From contig DATLFP010000163.1 in assembly GCA_035540955.1 (NCBI GenBank), positions 1-19,855 of the forward strand: DNA of 19,855 bases. Reading direction: 5' to 3'. Made by a program: the position numbers and the translations under genes. The stretch is from DATLFP01 sp035540955. Its GTDB lineage: Bacteria; Actinomycetota; Acidimicrobiia; Acidimicrobiales; CADCSY01. Below the pieces are notes generated by a model. It was not told the DNA's origin. It did not search any database and saw only the letters and a program-made list of their open reading frames with translations. Shown here in pieces: positions 1 through 7,721 of this stretch (positions are counted from its first letter, which is position 1; every line of letters begins with the position of its first letter).

Positions 1-1060
1 TCTCGTTGTCGAAGTGGCCGATGTTGCCCACGATCGCCTGGTGCTTCATCCGGGCCATGTGGTCGGCGGTGATGATGCCCTTGTTGCCGGTGGTGGTGAT
101 GAAGATGTCGGCGGTGCCGAGCATTGCCTCGAGGGTGTTGACCTCGAAGCCCTCCATGGCGGCCTGCAGCGCGCAGATCGGGTCGACCTCGGTGACCACC
201 ACACGAGCACCCTGGCCGCGCAGCGACTGGGCCGAGCCCTTGCCGACCTCGCCGTAGCCGCACACGACGGCGACCTTCCCGCCGAGCATCACGTCGACAC
301 CGCGGTTGATGCCGTCGATGAGGCTGTGACGACAGCCGTAGAGGTTGTCGAACTTCGACTTGGTGACCGAGTCGTTCACGTTGATCGCCGGCCACAGCAG
401 CGTGCCTGCCTCCTGCCGTTGGTACAGCCGGTGCACGCCGGTGGTGGTCTCCTCGGTGACGCCCCGGACCGCGCCGGCGATCGTCGACCACCGGTCCTTC
501 GACTCGTTGAGCGACCGCTGCAGCAGACCGAGGATCACGCCCTCCTCCTCGGAACCCGCCGATGTCGGGTCCTCGGCGACGCCGGAGCGCTCCGTCTCCT
601 CACCCTTGTGCAGGAGCAGGGTGGCATCGCCGCCGTCGTCGAGCAGCATGTTCGGCGAGCCGTCGGGCCACCGCAGCATCTGCTCGGTGCACCACCAGTA
701 CTCCTCGAGCGTCTCGCCCTTCCACGCGAACACGGGCACTCCCGACGGCTCCTCGGGCGTGCCGTCGGGGCCGACGACGACGGCGGCGGCGGCGTGGTCC
801 TGGGTGGAGAAGATGTTGCAGCTCGCCCACCGCACCTCGGCGCCGAGCGCCACGAGCGTCTCGATCAGCACCGCGGTCTGCACAGTCATGTGCAGCGAGC
901 CCGACACCCGGGCCCCGGTGAGCGGCTTGGTGTCGCCGTACTTGCGGCGCAGGGCCATGAGGCCGGGCATCTCGTGCTCGGCGAGCTGGATCTCCTTGCG
1001 GCCGAAGCCGGCGAGGTTGAGGTCGGCGACCTTGTAGTCGCCCTTCGCGAGTGCGGGCAT
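1..1060 (-). CDS. ahcY: Adenosylhomocysteinase, partial (C-terminus beyond left edge)
   Basis: Hydrolyses S-adenosylhomocysteine to adenosine and homocysteine in the cytoplasm, relieving product inhibition of SAM-dependent methyltransferases; NAD-dependent. The 353 visible residues begin MPALAKGDYKVADLNLAGFG. They include the substrate-domain motif SGSLHMTVQTAVLIETL (about 53-69), NIFSTQDHAAAA (82-93), the substrate lysine region NVNDSVTKSKFDN (227-239) and the NAD-binding glycine loop GYGEVGKG (268-275). Actinobacterial homologues are roughly 480-495 residues, so about three quarters is present and the rest lies off the left edge. The ATG at 1058-1060 is preceded by a clear GGAGGA Shine-Dalgarno about 6 nt upstream. 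It follows the phosphosugar isomerase by 85 bp, a gap that holds its own putative -10 and hairpin. No frameshift is visible. Confidence 0.97.
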   Translation of the reverse strand, partial: MPALAKGDYKVADLNLAGFGRKEIQLAEHEMPGLMALRRKYGDTKPLTGARVSGSLHMTVQTAVLIETLVALGAEVRWASCNIFSTQDHAAAAVVVGPDGTPEEPSGVPVFAWKGETLEEYWWCTEQMLRWPDGSPNMLLDDGGDATLLLHKGEETERSGVAEDPTSAGSEEEGVILGLLQRSLNESKDRWSTIAGAVRGVTEETTTGVHRLYQRQEAGTLLWPAINVNDSVTKSKFDNLYGCRHSLIDGINRGVDVMLGGKVAVVCGYGEVGKGSAQSLRGQGARVVVTEVDPICALQAAMEGFEVNTLEAMLGTADIFITTTGNKGIITADHMARMKHQAIVGNIGHFDNE

Positions 1061-1097
1061 GGCGGGTCCTCCGGGAAGGTGAGCGATCTCAGGTTCC

Positions 1098-1134
1098 CGG
1101 GCTGGGGCCTGCTGGCGCCAGTCGAATCAGCCCG
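1098..1134 (-). promoter_or_regulatory. Inverted repeat in ahcY 5' leader
   Basis: A perfect 7-bp stem pairs CGGGCTG at 1098-1104 with CAGCCCG at 1128-1134. It encloses a 23-nt loop that contains a 10-bp perfect palindrome, CTGGCGCCAG (1112-1121). If transcription starts about 7 nt past the -10 at 1143-1148, this hairpin opens the roughly 75-nt ahcY leader, well before the Shine-Dalgarno. It could be a weak terminator of the upstream operon, an mRNA-stability element or a metabolite sensor. I do not recognise the conserved core of the SAH riboswitch or of SAM-I/IV riboswitches in it. Confidence 0.4.
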
Positions 1135-1142
1135 ACGTCCGC

Positions 1143-1148
1143 ATCTTA
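1143..1148 (-). promoter_or_regulatory. Putative ahcY -10 element TAAGAT
   Basis: On the minus strand this hexamer reads TAAGAT, a good actinobacterial -10, and its first three bases are the TAA stop codon of the upstream isomerase gene. It lies 82 nt before the ahcY ATG, so ahcY would have a leader of about 75 nt. No convincing -35 is seen. The alternative is simple read-through from the upstream operon. Confidence 0.4.
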
Positions 1149-2180
1149 CGACGAGAGGGCCTGCTTCAGCTCTTCCAGCGCCGCGATGGGCCCGGGGTCG
1201 ATGCCCTCGGCGGCCGCCATCTCGAGTGACGTGAAGTCGCCGAACAGGCACAGGTCGAGCAGCTGGGCGAGCTGGCCCTCGCCCTCGGCCCACACCTCCT
1301 CGGTCCCGGCCATGACCTCGGCCATGGCCGCCTCGGTGAGCTCGAACCGCCGGGCGATCTGGGGGTGCTCGAACTCGTGGCGGAGCTTCACGAGCGTGAA
1401 CACCTGCCGGGTGACGTCACCGTGCTGGCCCCACCCCTGGTACTCGTTGTGGCACAGCTCGGGGTGCACGTTCCAGAACGCCGGCGCGTTCGGGTTCTCG
1501 TTGACGTCGGCCTTCCAGCGCTTGGCCGCCGCCTCCCCGAGGGTCCCGCCGCCGTAGATCAGCGGGATGGTGCGCCCGATGATCCTCGCCAGCTCGCGGG
1601 CGGGCGACTTCTCCCCGGTCAGCTGGTCGCGCCGCTTGCGCAGCTGCTCCACGGCCTCGTCGACCCACACCTGGGCGCCGGTGAACAGGCCCATCTCCTC
1701 GAGCACGATCATCGGCGGGATGGCCATGGCCCCGAGCGCGGCCCGGGGGTACGGGATGCTCGTCGGGAGCCGCACCCAGGGCACCGACCACGACTCCGCG
1801 AGCCGGCCCAGCTCGCCGCCGGCGGTGACGACGACCATGCGGGCGCCCTCGACCGCCGCCGAGGTGGCGGCCTCCACCGTCTCCTCGGTGTTGCCCGAGT
1901 AGGAGATGGCGAAGACGAGCGAGTTCTCCCCGACGTACGCCGGGGTCTCGTAGCCCTTCGACACGATCACCGGGATCGGCAGGAACGGACCGGCCGCGGC
2001 CACCATCACGTCGCCGGCGATCCCGCTGCCGCCCATGCCGAGGACGACGATGTGCTCGATCCGCTCCTTGTTCGGCAGCCCGCTCAGGCCGCGTGCTGAC
2101 ACGGCGGCGTCGAAGACCTGCTCGGGGAGGTTGGCGGTGACGTCCCACATCCCCGCCGAGTCGAGGACCTCGGGGCTCAC
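1146..2180 (-). CDS. Bifunctional phosphoglucose/phosphomannose isomerase (SIS domain)
   Basis: A 344-residue cytoplasmic SIS-fold sugar isomerase expected to interconvert fructose-6-P with glucose-6-P and mannose-6-P. The first SIS half has the phosphate-binding motifs GMGGSGIAGD (48-57) and SYSGNTEE (93-100). The C-terminal half carries ADVNENPNAPAFWNVHPEL with Glu228 and, 16 residues later, His244. These match the spacing of the catalytic Glu and His in the archaeal/bacterial PGI/PMI family. The GTG start at 2178-2180 overlaps the TGA of the Trm112-like gene (GTGA, 4 bp), so translation is probably coupled. Sitting beside manB it would supply mannose-6-P, and no separate manA is in the window. 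Actinobacterial homologues next to manB are often annotated only as SIS-domain proteins, so activity on both sugars is family-based inference. Confidence 0.9.
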   Translation of the reverse strand: MSPEVLDSAGMWDVTANLPEQVFDAAVSARGLSGLPNKERIEHIVVLGMGGSGIAGDVMVAAAGPFLPIPVIVSKGYETPAYVGENSLVFAISYSGNTEETVEAATSAAVEGARMVVVTAGGELGRLAESWSVPWVRLPTSIPYPRAALGAMAIPPMIVLEEMGLFTGAQVWVDEAVEQLRKRRDQLTGEKSPARELARIIGRTIPLIYGGGTLGEAAAKRWKADVNENPNAPAFWNVHPELCHNEYQGWGQHGDVTRQVFTLVKLRHEFEHPQIARRFELTEAAMAEVMAGTEEVWAEGEGQLAQLLDLCLFGDFTSLEMAAAEGIDPGPIAALEELKQALSS

Positions 2181-2419
2181 GATGCCGGATCGAAGGTCGG
2201 GGTGATGCCGTCGGCGTCGGCCTTGGCCATCAACCGGTCGTGCTCGCCGTCGTCGGCGGCCACGGCCTCGTCGATGAGCATCACCGGGATGTCGTCACGG
2301 ATCTCGTACTTCCGCTTCAGCCGTGGGTTGTAGAGGATCTGCTCGTCCTCGAAGTAGAGCAGCGGGCCCTTGTCCTCGGGGCACGCCAGGATCTCGAGCA
2401 GCTTGGGATCGAGCGCCAT
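2177..2419 (-). CDS. Trm112-like small protein
   Basis: An 80-residue protein (MALDPKLLEILACPEDKGPL...) of the Trm112/YcaR family. It shows the LLEILACP opening, the central basic Y-N-P-R-L-K-R-K-Y-E-I stretch and the IRDDIPVMLIDEA ending that define the family. In eukaryotes and archaea Trm112 activates methyltransferases; the bacterial role is poorly defined. Only one cysteine (Cys13) remains, so the four-cysteine zinc site of some members is absent. The ATG at 2417-2419 shares one base with the manB stop (TGATG), with a GGAGAA ribosome-binding site inside the manB end. The stop overlaps the isomerase start by 4 bp. It is therefore locked between two mannose-pathway genes, a position also kept in other actinobacteria as far as I recall. 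Confidence 0.88.
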   Translation of the reverse strand: MALDPKLLEILACPEDKGPLLYFEDEQILYNPRLKRKYEIRDDIPVMLIDEAVAADDGEHDRLMAKADADGITPTFDPAS

Positions 2420-3795
2420 CAGTTCTCCAGTTCTCCGTGCGCGGCCGGTCCGGGACCGCTCGGACCCCGGACCAGTGCCAGGACTTCCTCGGTGCGAGCG
2501 TCGCACTCCTCGCGGCTCGGTGCCTCCAGGTTCAGCCGGAGCAGTGGTTCGGTGTTCGACGGACGCAGGTTGAACCACCACGAACCGAGGTCGACGGTGA
2601 GCCCATCGAGCCGGTCCTGGTCGTGGTCGGCGTACGCGGCCGCCACCTCGGCGATGACCGCGGCTGGGTCGTCGACCTTCGAGTTGATCTCGCCTGATGC
2701 CGCGTACCGGTCGAGGGGGGCGAGCATCTTCGACAGCGGCTCGCCGGCGAGCGACACCTGTTCGAGCACGATCAGCGAGGCGACGAGCCCGCTGTCGGCG
2801 CGGTAGTTGTCGCGGAAGTAGTAGTGCGCGGAGTGCTCGCCTCCGAAGACGGCGCCGGTCTCGGCCATCACCTGCTTGATGAAGGAGTGCCCGACCTTCG
2901 TCCGCACCGGGACGCCGCCGCTCTCGCGGATCACCTCGGGCACCGCCTTCGAGCAGATCGCGTTGTGCAGGATGGTCTCGCCCGGCGACTTGTCGAGGAT
3001 CCCCTTCGCGAGAAGGGCGGTGGTGAGGGAACCCGACACCCCTTGGCCGCGCTCGTCGACCAGGAACACGCGGTCGGCGTCGCCGTCGAAGGCGAGACCG
3101 ATGTCGGCGCCCAGCTCCAGCACCTTGGCCTGGAGGTCCCGGAGGTTCTCGGGCTGGATCGGGTCGGCGGGGTGGTTGGGGAAGGTCCCGTCGAGCTCGG
3201 GATACAGGTACGTCACCTCGAAGGGCAGACCCTCGAACGCCGCGGGGGCGACGTAGCCGCCCATGCCGTTGGCGCAGTCGGCGACGACCTTCAGCGGCTT
3301 CAGCACCGCGGGATCGACGAAGGACCGGACGTGGTCGGCGTAGTCGCCCAGCAGGTCGCGTCGGCTCACCGAGCCGGGGCGGTCGGCGCGGGGCAGGTCC
3401 TGCTCGGTGAGCTCGCGGACGGTGCGGAGACCGGTGTCCTCCCCGACCGGCGCCGCCCCGGCGAGGCACAGCTTGATGCCGTTGTACTCCGCGGGGTTGT
3501 GGGAGGCGGTGAACATGGCGCCGGGCGCGTCGAGCTTGCCGGCGGCGTAGTAGATGAGGTCGGTCGACGCGAGGCCGAGGTCGACGACGTCGACGCCCTG
3601 GCTGTTGGCGCCCGCGGAGAACGCCTCGACGAGGGCGGGCCCGGTGGGCCGCATGTCGCGGGCGACGAGGATCGTCGGGGCCCCCGCGAACCGGGCGAAG
3701 GCGGCACCGATCTTCCACGAGAGGTCGGCGTCGAGCTGCTCGGGGACGAGGCCGCGGATGTCGTAGGCCTTGAAGATCGCATCCAGGGACGCCAT
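2419..3795 (-). CDS. manB: Phosphomannomutase/phosphoglucomutase
   Basis: A 458-residue alpha-D-phosphohexomutase that converts mannose-6-P to mannose-1-P (and probably the glucose pair), feeding GDP-mannose for glycan and polyprenyl-phosphate-mannose synthesis. All four family signatures are present: the phosphoserine loop TASHNP with Ser98 (96-101), the metal-binding loop DGDADR (237-242), the sugar-specificity loop GGEHSAH (318-324) and the phosphate-binding loop RPSNTEP (411-417). Length is typical. The ATG at 3793-3795 lies 12 bp after the stop of the upstream glycosyltransferase. The TGA overlaps the ATG of the Trm112-like gene by one base. The GEHSAH loop is the form seen in PMM/PGM enzymes; the balance between mannose and glucose cannot be read from sequence. 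Confidence 0.96.
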   Translation of the reverse strand: MASLDAIFKAYDIRGLVPEQLDADLSWKIGAAFARFAGAPTILVARDMRPTGPALVEAFSAGANSQGVDVVDLGLASTDLIYYAAGKLDAPGAMFTASHNPAEYNGIKLCLAGAAPVGEDTGLRTVRELTEQDLPRADRPGSVSRRDLLGDYADHVRSFVDPAVLKPLKVVADCANGMGGYVAPAAFEGLPFEVTYLYPELDGTFPNHPADPIQPENLRDLQAKVLELGADIGLAFDGDADRVFLVDERGQGVSGSLTTALLAKGILDKSPGETILHNAICSKAVPEVIRESGGVPVRTKVGHSFIKQVMAETGAVFGGEHSAHYYFRDNYRADSGLVASLIVLEQVSLAGEPLSKMLAPLDRYAASGEINSKVDDPAAVIAEVAAAYADHDQDRLDGLTVDLGSWWFNLRPSNTEPLLRLNLEAPSREECDARTEEVLALVRGPSGPGPAAHGELEN

Positions 3796-3807
3796 GGACT
3801 GCGGACC

Positions 3808-4932
3808 CTACGCGTTCACCTGGGTGTCGTACTCCCCCCGCCGTGACCACCGCCGGACCCGGAGGAGGTCGCGCAGCATCTCCAGCGACGACCGCACGAT
3901 CCGCACCGTCGAGCCGCCGGTCTCCCGCAGCGTGACCGGCACCTCCACGAGCGACAGCCCGTCCCGCTCGACGAGGTGCAGCACCTCCACGTCGAAGGCG
4001 AAGCCGTCGAGCCGCGTCCGCGGGAAGAGGGCGCGGGCCACGTCGGACCGGAACGCCTTGCAGCCGCACTGGGTGTCCCGGTACTGCCCCAGCAGCACGG
4101 CCGCGGTCACGGCGTTGAAGATCCGGCCCACGAGGTAGCGCAGGACGCTGCGACCCTCGACCACCGAGTCGCGGTCGAACCGGTTCCCGACGGCGACGTC
4201 CCAACCGTCCTCGATGGCGGCGACGAGGACCCGCACCTGTGACGGCGGGTAGGCGAGGTCGGCGTCGAGGAACGCGACCGTGCGGCCCCGAGCGGCCAGC
4301 ATGCCGGTGCGGACCGCCGCCCCCTTGCCCCGGTTGATCCGGTCGCCGATGACGCGGGCACCGGCCGCGCTCGCTGCCGCGGCCGTGCCGTCGTCGGATC
4401 CGTCGTCGACGACGAGCACCTCGGGTGCGAGGTCGGCCAGCTCGGTCTCGAGCCGGCGGACCGTCTCGCCGATGCGGGCGGCTTCGTCCTTGGCCGGCAC
4501 CACCACCGTGACCCGCACGTCGCCGGGAGCCGCCGGTCGGTCGCGGCGCTGGCCGAGATGGCGGCGAAGGTCGGTGCCGAGCACACCCCGGTAGGCGATG
4601 ATGCGCACGCCGCCGGCGGCGACGATCCCCACGACCTTCGCCGCCAGGAGCGGCCACGAACGGGACCCGAGGGTCGTGACCGCCACGTCGACCCCGCCGG
4701 CGATCACGGCCGCGAGCGCGAACGCCGTCGGACGTCGGACCCAGCGGATGTTCAGGTCACCGCCGTAGGTGACCTCCCGGTGCAGGAACCACGACAGCAC
4801 GCTGGCCAGCCCGACCGACGCGGCATCGGCCATGACGACGGGGAGGTCAGCGCCGCCGGCGAGGGCCCAGAGGACACCGAGGTCGACGGCGGTGACGACC
4901 GCGACGACGACGGCGCGGGGCGCCCGCGTCAC
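3808..4932 (-). CDS. GtrA-like membrane domain fused to GT2 polyprenyl-phosphate glycosyltransferase
   Basis: A 374-residue fusion. Residues 1-115 hold about four hydrophobic segments with the basic/aromatic loop WFLHREVTYGG typical of GtrA-like membrane proteins. Residues 139-350 form a family-2 glycosyltransferase of the dolichyl-phosphate mannose/glucose synthase type: VTVVVPAKDEAARIGETV, DDGSDDGT (176-183), NRGKGAAVRTG (200-210), the metal-binding DAD (223-225) and DTQCGCKAF (286-294). It probably transfers a hexose from a nucleotide sugar to polyprenyl phosphate on the inner membrane face, with the GtrA part anchoring it or helping flip the product. The GTG start (4930-4932) overlaps the upstream TGA by 4 bp, and manB follows by 12 bp. 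Mannose as the sugar is inferred from that neighbour; glucose is the main alternative. GtrA more often sits C-terminal to the transferase. Confidence 0.88.
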   Translation of the reverse strand: MTRAPRAVVVAVVTAVDLGVLWALAGGADLPVVMADAASVGLASVLSWFLHREVTYGGDLNIRWVRRPTAFALAAVIAGGVDVAVTTLGSRSWPLLAAKVVGIVAAGGVRIIAYRGVLGTDLRRHLGQRRDRPAAPGDVRVTVVVPAKDEAARIGETVRRLETELADLAPEVLVVDDGSDDGTAAAASAAGARVIGDRINRGKGAAVRTGMLAARGRTVAFLDADLAYPPSQVRVLVAAIEDGWDVAVGNRFDRDSVVEGRSVLRYLVGRIFNAVTAAVLLGQYRDTQCGCKAFRSDVARALFPRTRLDGFAFDVEVLHLVERDGLSLVEVPVTLRETGGSTVRIVRSSLEMLRDLLRVRRWSRRGEYDTQVNA

Positions 4933-7403
4933 GGATCGCGGTCGGCTTCGACGTCGAGCCCGGGCTCGCCGAGCGGCTCGTCACCCGCCGGACCGTCGCC
5001 GGTCGTCTCCTCGTCGATCGGCCGCGCGTCGCCACCGGGCTCCGGGGGCCAGCGCCGGCGGCCGGTCGCGACCGCCGGCAGCGCCACCGGGGGCCGGCGC
5101 CAGAGGAGGACGGCGAGCGCGATCCCGGCAGCGGTGAGGAGCCAGCTGAGGTGCTCGACCGGCGTCCGCCCGTAGCGCAGCCGGACGTGGTCATCGGTGG
5201 GGACCACCACCATGAGGTTGGGTGCGACGCGGTACGGACCGTCCGCCCCCACGACCTCCCAGTTCGGGAAGTACGACACCTTGACCAGCACCGGCGTCCC
5301 GACGTCGCTCACGTCGAAGGAGACCGTGGAGGTCCCGACCTCGACGTTGCTGATCTCGACCGGCTCGACCGGCCGGCGCTCGGGCTCGTCGTGCCGCCGG
5401 ATGCGGGGCCACGACGCCGGCCCGGACGCCGCTCGCAGGACGCGCCAGCGCGCCGGTTCCAGGTACCAGTCCTCGGCCATGTCCTGCCACTCGCCGCCGC
5501 CCTTGGCGACGTCGGTGACGACGGCCGGGAGCGCCGTCACCGACTCGACCAGCGGCGCGTCGGCAACCTCGTAGACCCGCCAGTCGCCGTTGGCGCCGGG
5601 CACCGTGGCGAGCTCGGTGAGGTCGGGGTGCTCGGCCGCCTGCTCGACGGCCCGCTCGGAGAACGCCAGGTAGTAGCGCACCCCGAGCAGCTGCAGGTGC
5701 TGCACGCCGAGGTCGATGTTGAGGCCCTGGTAGCGCAGGTCCCGCTGGGCGCTCGACGGGGCCGCCGACAGCTCGGACTGGTTGAGGAAGTGGTACGGCG
5801 TGGTCGCCGACGCCTCGAAGTAGAGGCCCTCCATCGAGCCGATGCACTCGTCGGTGAAGTACGGCAGGAGCATCAGCGCCATGGGGGTGCCGAAGCGGTC
5901 GAGGCCGCTCTCGTACTCCCACATGGCCCGGCCGCACCCGTGGTCCGGATCGCGACCGATCCGGTCCATCGTGTCGATGATCGACCGGAACTCCGGATGG
6001 GCGGCCTTGCGCTCGTAGCCCGAGTAGTTCCAGCGCGCCCAGTCGGGGATGTAGCTGCGATCGCTCGTCTCGAAGCCGAGCCATCGGTACCGGCCGTCGT
6101 CGGAGGTGGACGCGAAGGGCAGGCTCCGCAGCGACATGCCGAGGAAGGCCAGGGTCACCGCGAGCAGGACGGGCGGTGCCGCCAGGAGCGCCGCCCGCAC
6201 CGGTCGCTTGACGTCGCGCGCCAGAAGGACGCTGATGGCGTGGGCGATCTCGTGCACCGCGATCGCCGCCAACATGAAGAAGCAGAGGTAGAGGAACGGC
6301 AGCAGCCGCGCGTTCCACAGCCGACCCTGCGGGATCACGCGGAACCCGATGGCGCACACGATCGCGAGGAGCCCGACATAGGTGCCGAGCGGGCGGCGCA
6401 GCGCGACGGACACGCCGAAGCCGACGACGGCGAACACGATCACCCACGTGAGGTCACCGGGGAGCGCCGTCTGCCCGCCGTTGTTGCCGGCCCCGCCGAA
6501 CAGCCGGCTGACCGCCTGGCCGATCTCGCCCGGGAAGATGTTCTCCCAGAAGCGCGTGAGCTTCTCCCAGCCCATGTCGTTCAGGTACGGGCGCCGCCAC
6601 CAGAACGGCAGCGCCCACCACGCGGTGATGGCGCCGCCGGCGGCGCCCATCGACACCAGCCACCACAGGCGGAGCCGCCCGGGACGCAGCAGCACGGCGA
6701 GCACCGCGCCGATGACGGCGAAGATGGCGGGGATCAGATGGCACAGGGCGGTCAGGCCGAAGAGCACGGCGGCGAGCCCGCGGTCCCGGCCGGTGTCGAG
6801 GCCGCGGAGGACCACGCCGAGGAAGACGACGGCGAGCGCGAGGCTGATCGAGAAGGCGAACTCGCCGGCGAGCGTCGACGGGATGTTCCCGCCGTAGATG
6901 CTGAAGGACCGGTCGAAGAGGAACGGCACCGCCACCACGGCGAGCAGCTGCGGGCCGGGGAACGCCAGGCCGGCGAGGCGGCCGAACAGGTAGAAGGCGA
7001 CCGGGAGGGCGAGCACGCCCGAGACGGTCACCAGCTTGAAGGCGACGCCATACGGGAGCAGGACGTCGAGGACCACGATCGCCAGGCTCGGCAGCACCAT
7101 GTAGAAGTGGAAGGCGGGGAAGCCGGCGTACCAGTCCTGGGTCCAGCCCGTGAGCCGCAGGCTCGGGAGCAGGTGATCACGCAGGAAGGCGGGCGCCCAC
7201 ACGTGCGCGCCCATGTCGCCTCCGGCCGGCGTCGTGTCGGTCAGGAGCAGGCGCGGGTGCAGCCGCCAGAGCGTGAAGGCCACGGCCGCCACCAGGACGC
7301 ACACCGTGATCACGCGCTCCGCCGTCAGCCCCGACCGCCGGCCGGTCGGTGTCGGGTCGCCGTCGAGGGGCGGCGCGTCCGGGGGCGCGTCGGTCACGGC
7401 CAT
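4929..7403 (-). CDS. Large multi-pass membrane protein, PTPS-related/YfhO-like (candidate GT-C glycosyltransferase)
   Basis: An 824-residue integral membrane protein. After a Pro/Asp-rich cytoplasmic start and a first membrane helix (about 29-46), an extracytoplasmic loop has GGDMGAHVWAPAF with an acidic residue (Asp63), where GT-C enzymes keep catalytic acids, then WYAGFPAFHFYMVLPSL. Some ten further helices run to about residue 430. A long exterior domain follows with LLGVRYYLAF (about 571) and WRVYEVADAP (about 607), like the C-terminal region of YfhO-family proteins, then a last helix and an acidic tail. I believe it belongs to the '6-pyruvoyl-tetrahydropterin synthase-related' membrane family. 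A role using the lipid-linked sugar from the next gene is inference. The ATG at 7401-7403 was chosen because GAGG lies 11 nt upstream and the in-frame extension looks non-coding. Confidence 0.8.
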   Translation of the reverse strand: MAVTDAPPDAPPLDGDPTPTGRRSGLTAERVITVCVLVAAVAFTLWRLHPRLLLTDTTPAGGDMGAHVWAPAFLRDHLLPSLRLTGWTQDWYAGFPAFHFYMVLPSLAIVVLDVLLPYGVAFKLVTVSGVLALPVAFYLFGRLAGLAFPGPQLLAVVAVPFLFDRSFSIYGGNIPSTLAGEFAFSISLALAVVFLGVVLRGLDTGRDRGLAAVLFGLTALCHLIPAIFAVIGAVLAVLLRPGRLRLWWLVSMGAAGGAITAWWALPFWWRRPYLNDMGWEKLTRFWENIFPGEIGQAVSRLFGGAGNNGGQTALPGDLTWVIVFAVVGFGVSVALRRPLGTYVGLLAIVCAIGFRVIPQGRLWNARLLPFLYLCFFMLAAIAVHEIAHAISVLLARDVKRPVRAALLAAPPVLLAVTLAFLGMSLRSLPFASTSDDGRYRWLGFETSDRSYIPDWARWNYSGYERKAAHPEFRSIIDTMDRIGRDPDHGCGRAMWEYESGLDRFGTPMALMLLPYFTDECIGSMEGLYFEASATTPYHFLNQSELSAAPSSAQRDLRYQGLNIDLGVQHLQLLGVRYYLAFSERAVEQAAEHPDLTELATVPGANGDWRVYEVADAPLVESVTALPAVVTDVAKGGGEWQDMAEDWYLEPARWRVLRAASGPASWPRIRRHDEPERRPVEPVEISNVEVGTSTVSFDVSDVGTPVLVKVSYFPNWEVVGADGPYRVAPNLMVVVPTDDHVRLRYGRTPVEHLSWLLTAAGIALAVLLWRRPPVALPAVATGRRRWPPEPGGDARPIDEETTGDGPAGDEPLGEPGLDVEADRDP

Positions 7404-7417
7404 GGGGGCACCATCCT

Positions 7418-7444
7418 CGCACCCCAACGACCGGTCGGAGTGCG
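7418..7444. other. Hairpin between zinc-ribbon gene and membrane-protein gene
   Basis: CGCACCCC (7418-7425) pairs with GGAGTGCG (7437-7444) as an 8-bp stem (one G-U wobble on the minus-strand RNA) around an 11-nt loop containing GACCGGTC. It occupies the 59-bp gap between the zinc-ribbon stop and the start of the 824-residue membrane protein, 15 nt before that start. No U-run follows. It may reduce read-through or mark an mRNA processing point. It is weak evidence on its own. Confidence 0.3.
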
Positions 7445-7462
7445 GTGGTTCCCCGCCGAGGG

Positions 7463-7666
7463 CTAGGCGGAGCGGCGGCGGCGGCCGGTGGTGGCCACCG
7501 AGTCGAGCACGTCGCGCAGCCCGGTGCGCTCGCCGTTGCGGCGCCACGACCGGTGGTCGCAGTTCGAACAGGAGTGCATCGTCAGCTGGTGCTCGCCGCC
7601 CAGCAGGCCGATCTCGACGGTCGGGGCGCCGCAGCGCTCACAGCTCGAAACGGGGTTCTCCACCAC
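7463..7666 (-). CDS. Small zinc-ribbon protein
   Basis: A 67-residue soluble protein with two CxxC knuckles: Cys9/Cys12 (SSCERCGAP) and Cys33/Cys36 (HSCSNCDHR), plus histidines at 26, 31 and 38. This is a typical treble-clef/zinc-ribbon layout with a 20-residue gap. The tail is Arg-rich (TTGRRRRSA). The fold suggests nucleic-acid or protein binding, but I do not recognise a named family and assign no function. The GTG at 7664-7666 (followed by a second GTG) is the only start that keeps the first knuckle intact; no good Shine-Dalgarno or near -10 is seen, so the exact start is uncertain. It sits 55 bp after the CPBP protease gene and 59 bp before the membrane-protein gene, and could be co-transcribed with either. 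Confidence 0.75.
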   Translation of the reverse strand: MVENPVSSCERCGAPTVEIGLLGGEHQLTMHSCSNCDHRSWRRNGERTGLRDVLDSVATTGRRRRSA

Positions 7667-7721
7667 CTGAGGTGCATCGGCACGAATCGGACATCCCTTG
7701 AGGCCGGTCGCGGCGCGCCGG

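Noticed and set aside
1098..1134. Classical SAH riboswitch before ahcY
   Set aside because: A hairpin is present, but I cannot find the conserved core of that riboswitch class, so only an unnamed leader structure is reported.
14..1234. 406-codon open frame on the plus strand
   Set aside because: It is antisense to ahcY, which has all its family motifs on the minus strand. The product is a His/Arg/Leu-rich sequence without recognisable domains, as expected from the codon bias of GC-rich DNA.
2177..4657. 826-codon minus-strand frame ending in the Trm112-like protein
   Set aside because: Only its last 80 residues are real. The rest is an Arg/Pro-rich shadow of manB and the GtrA-GT2 gene in another frame.
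5151..7466. 771-codon open frame on the plus strand
   Set aside because: It is antisense to the large membrane protein, and its Arg/His/Glu/Asp-rich translation shows no fold-like pattern. It is a GC-bias shadow despite its length.
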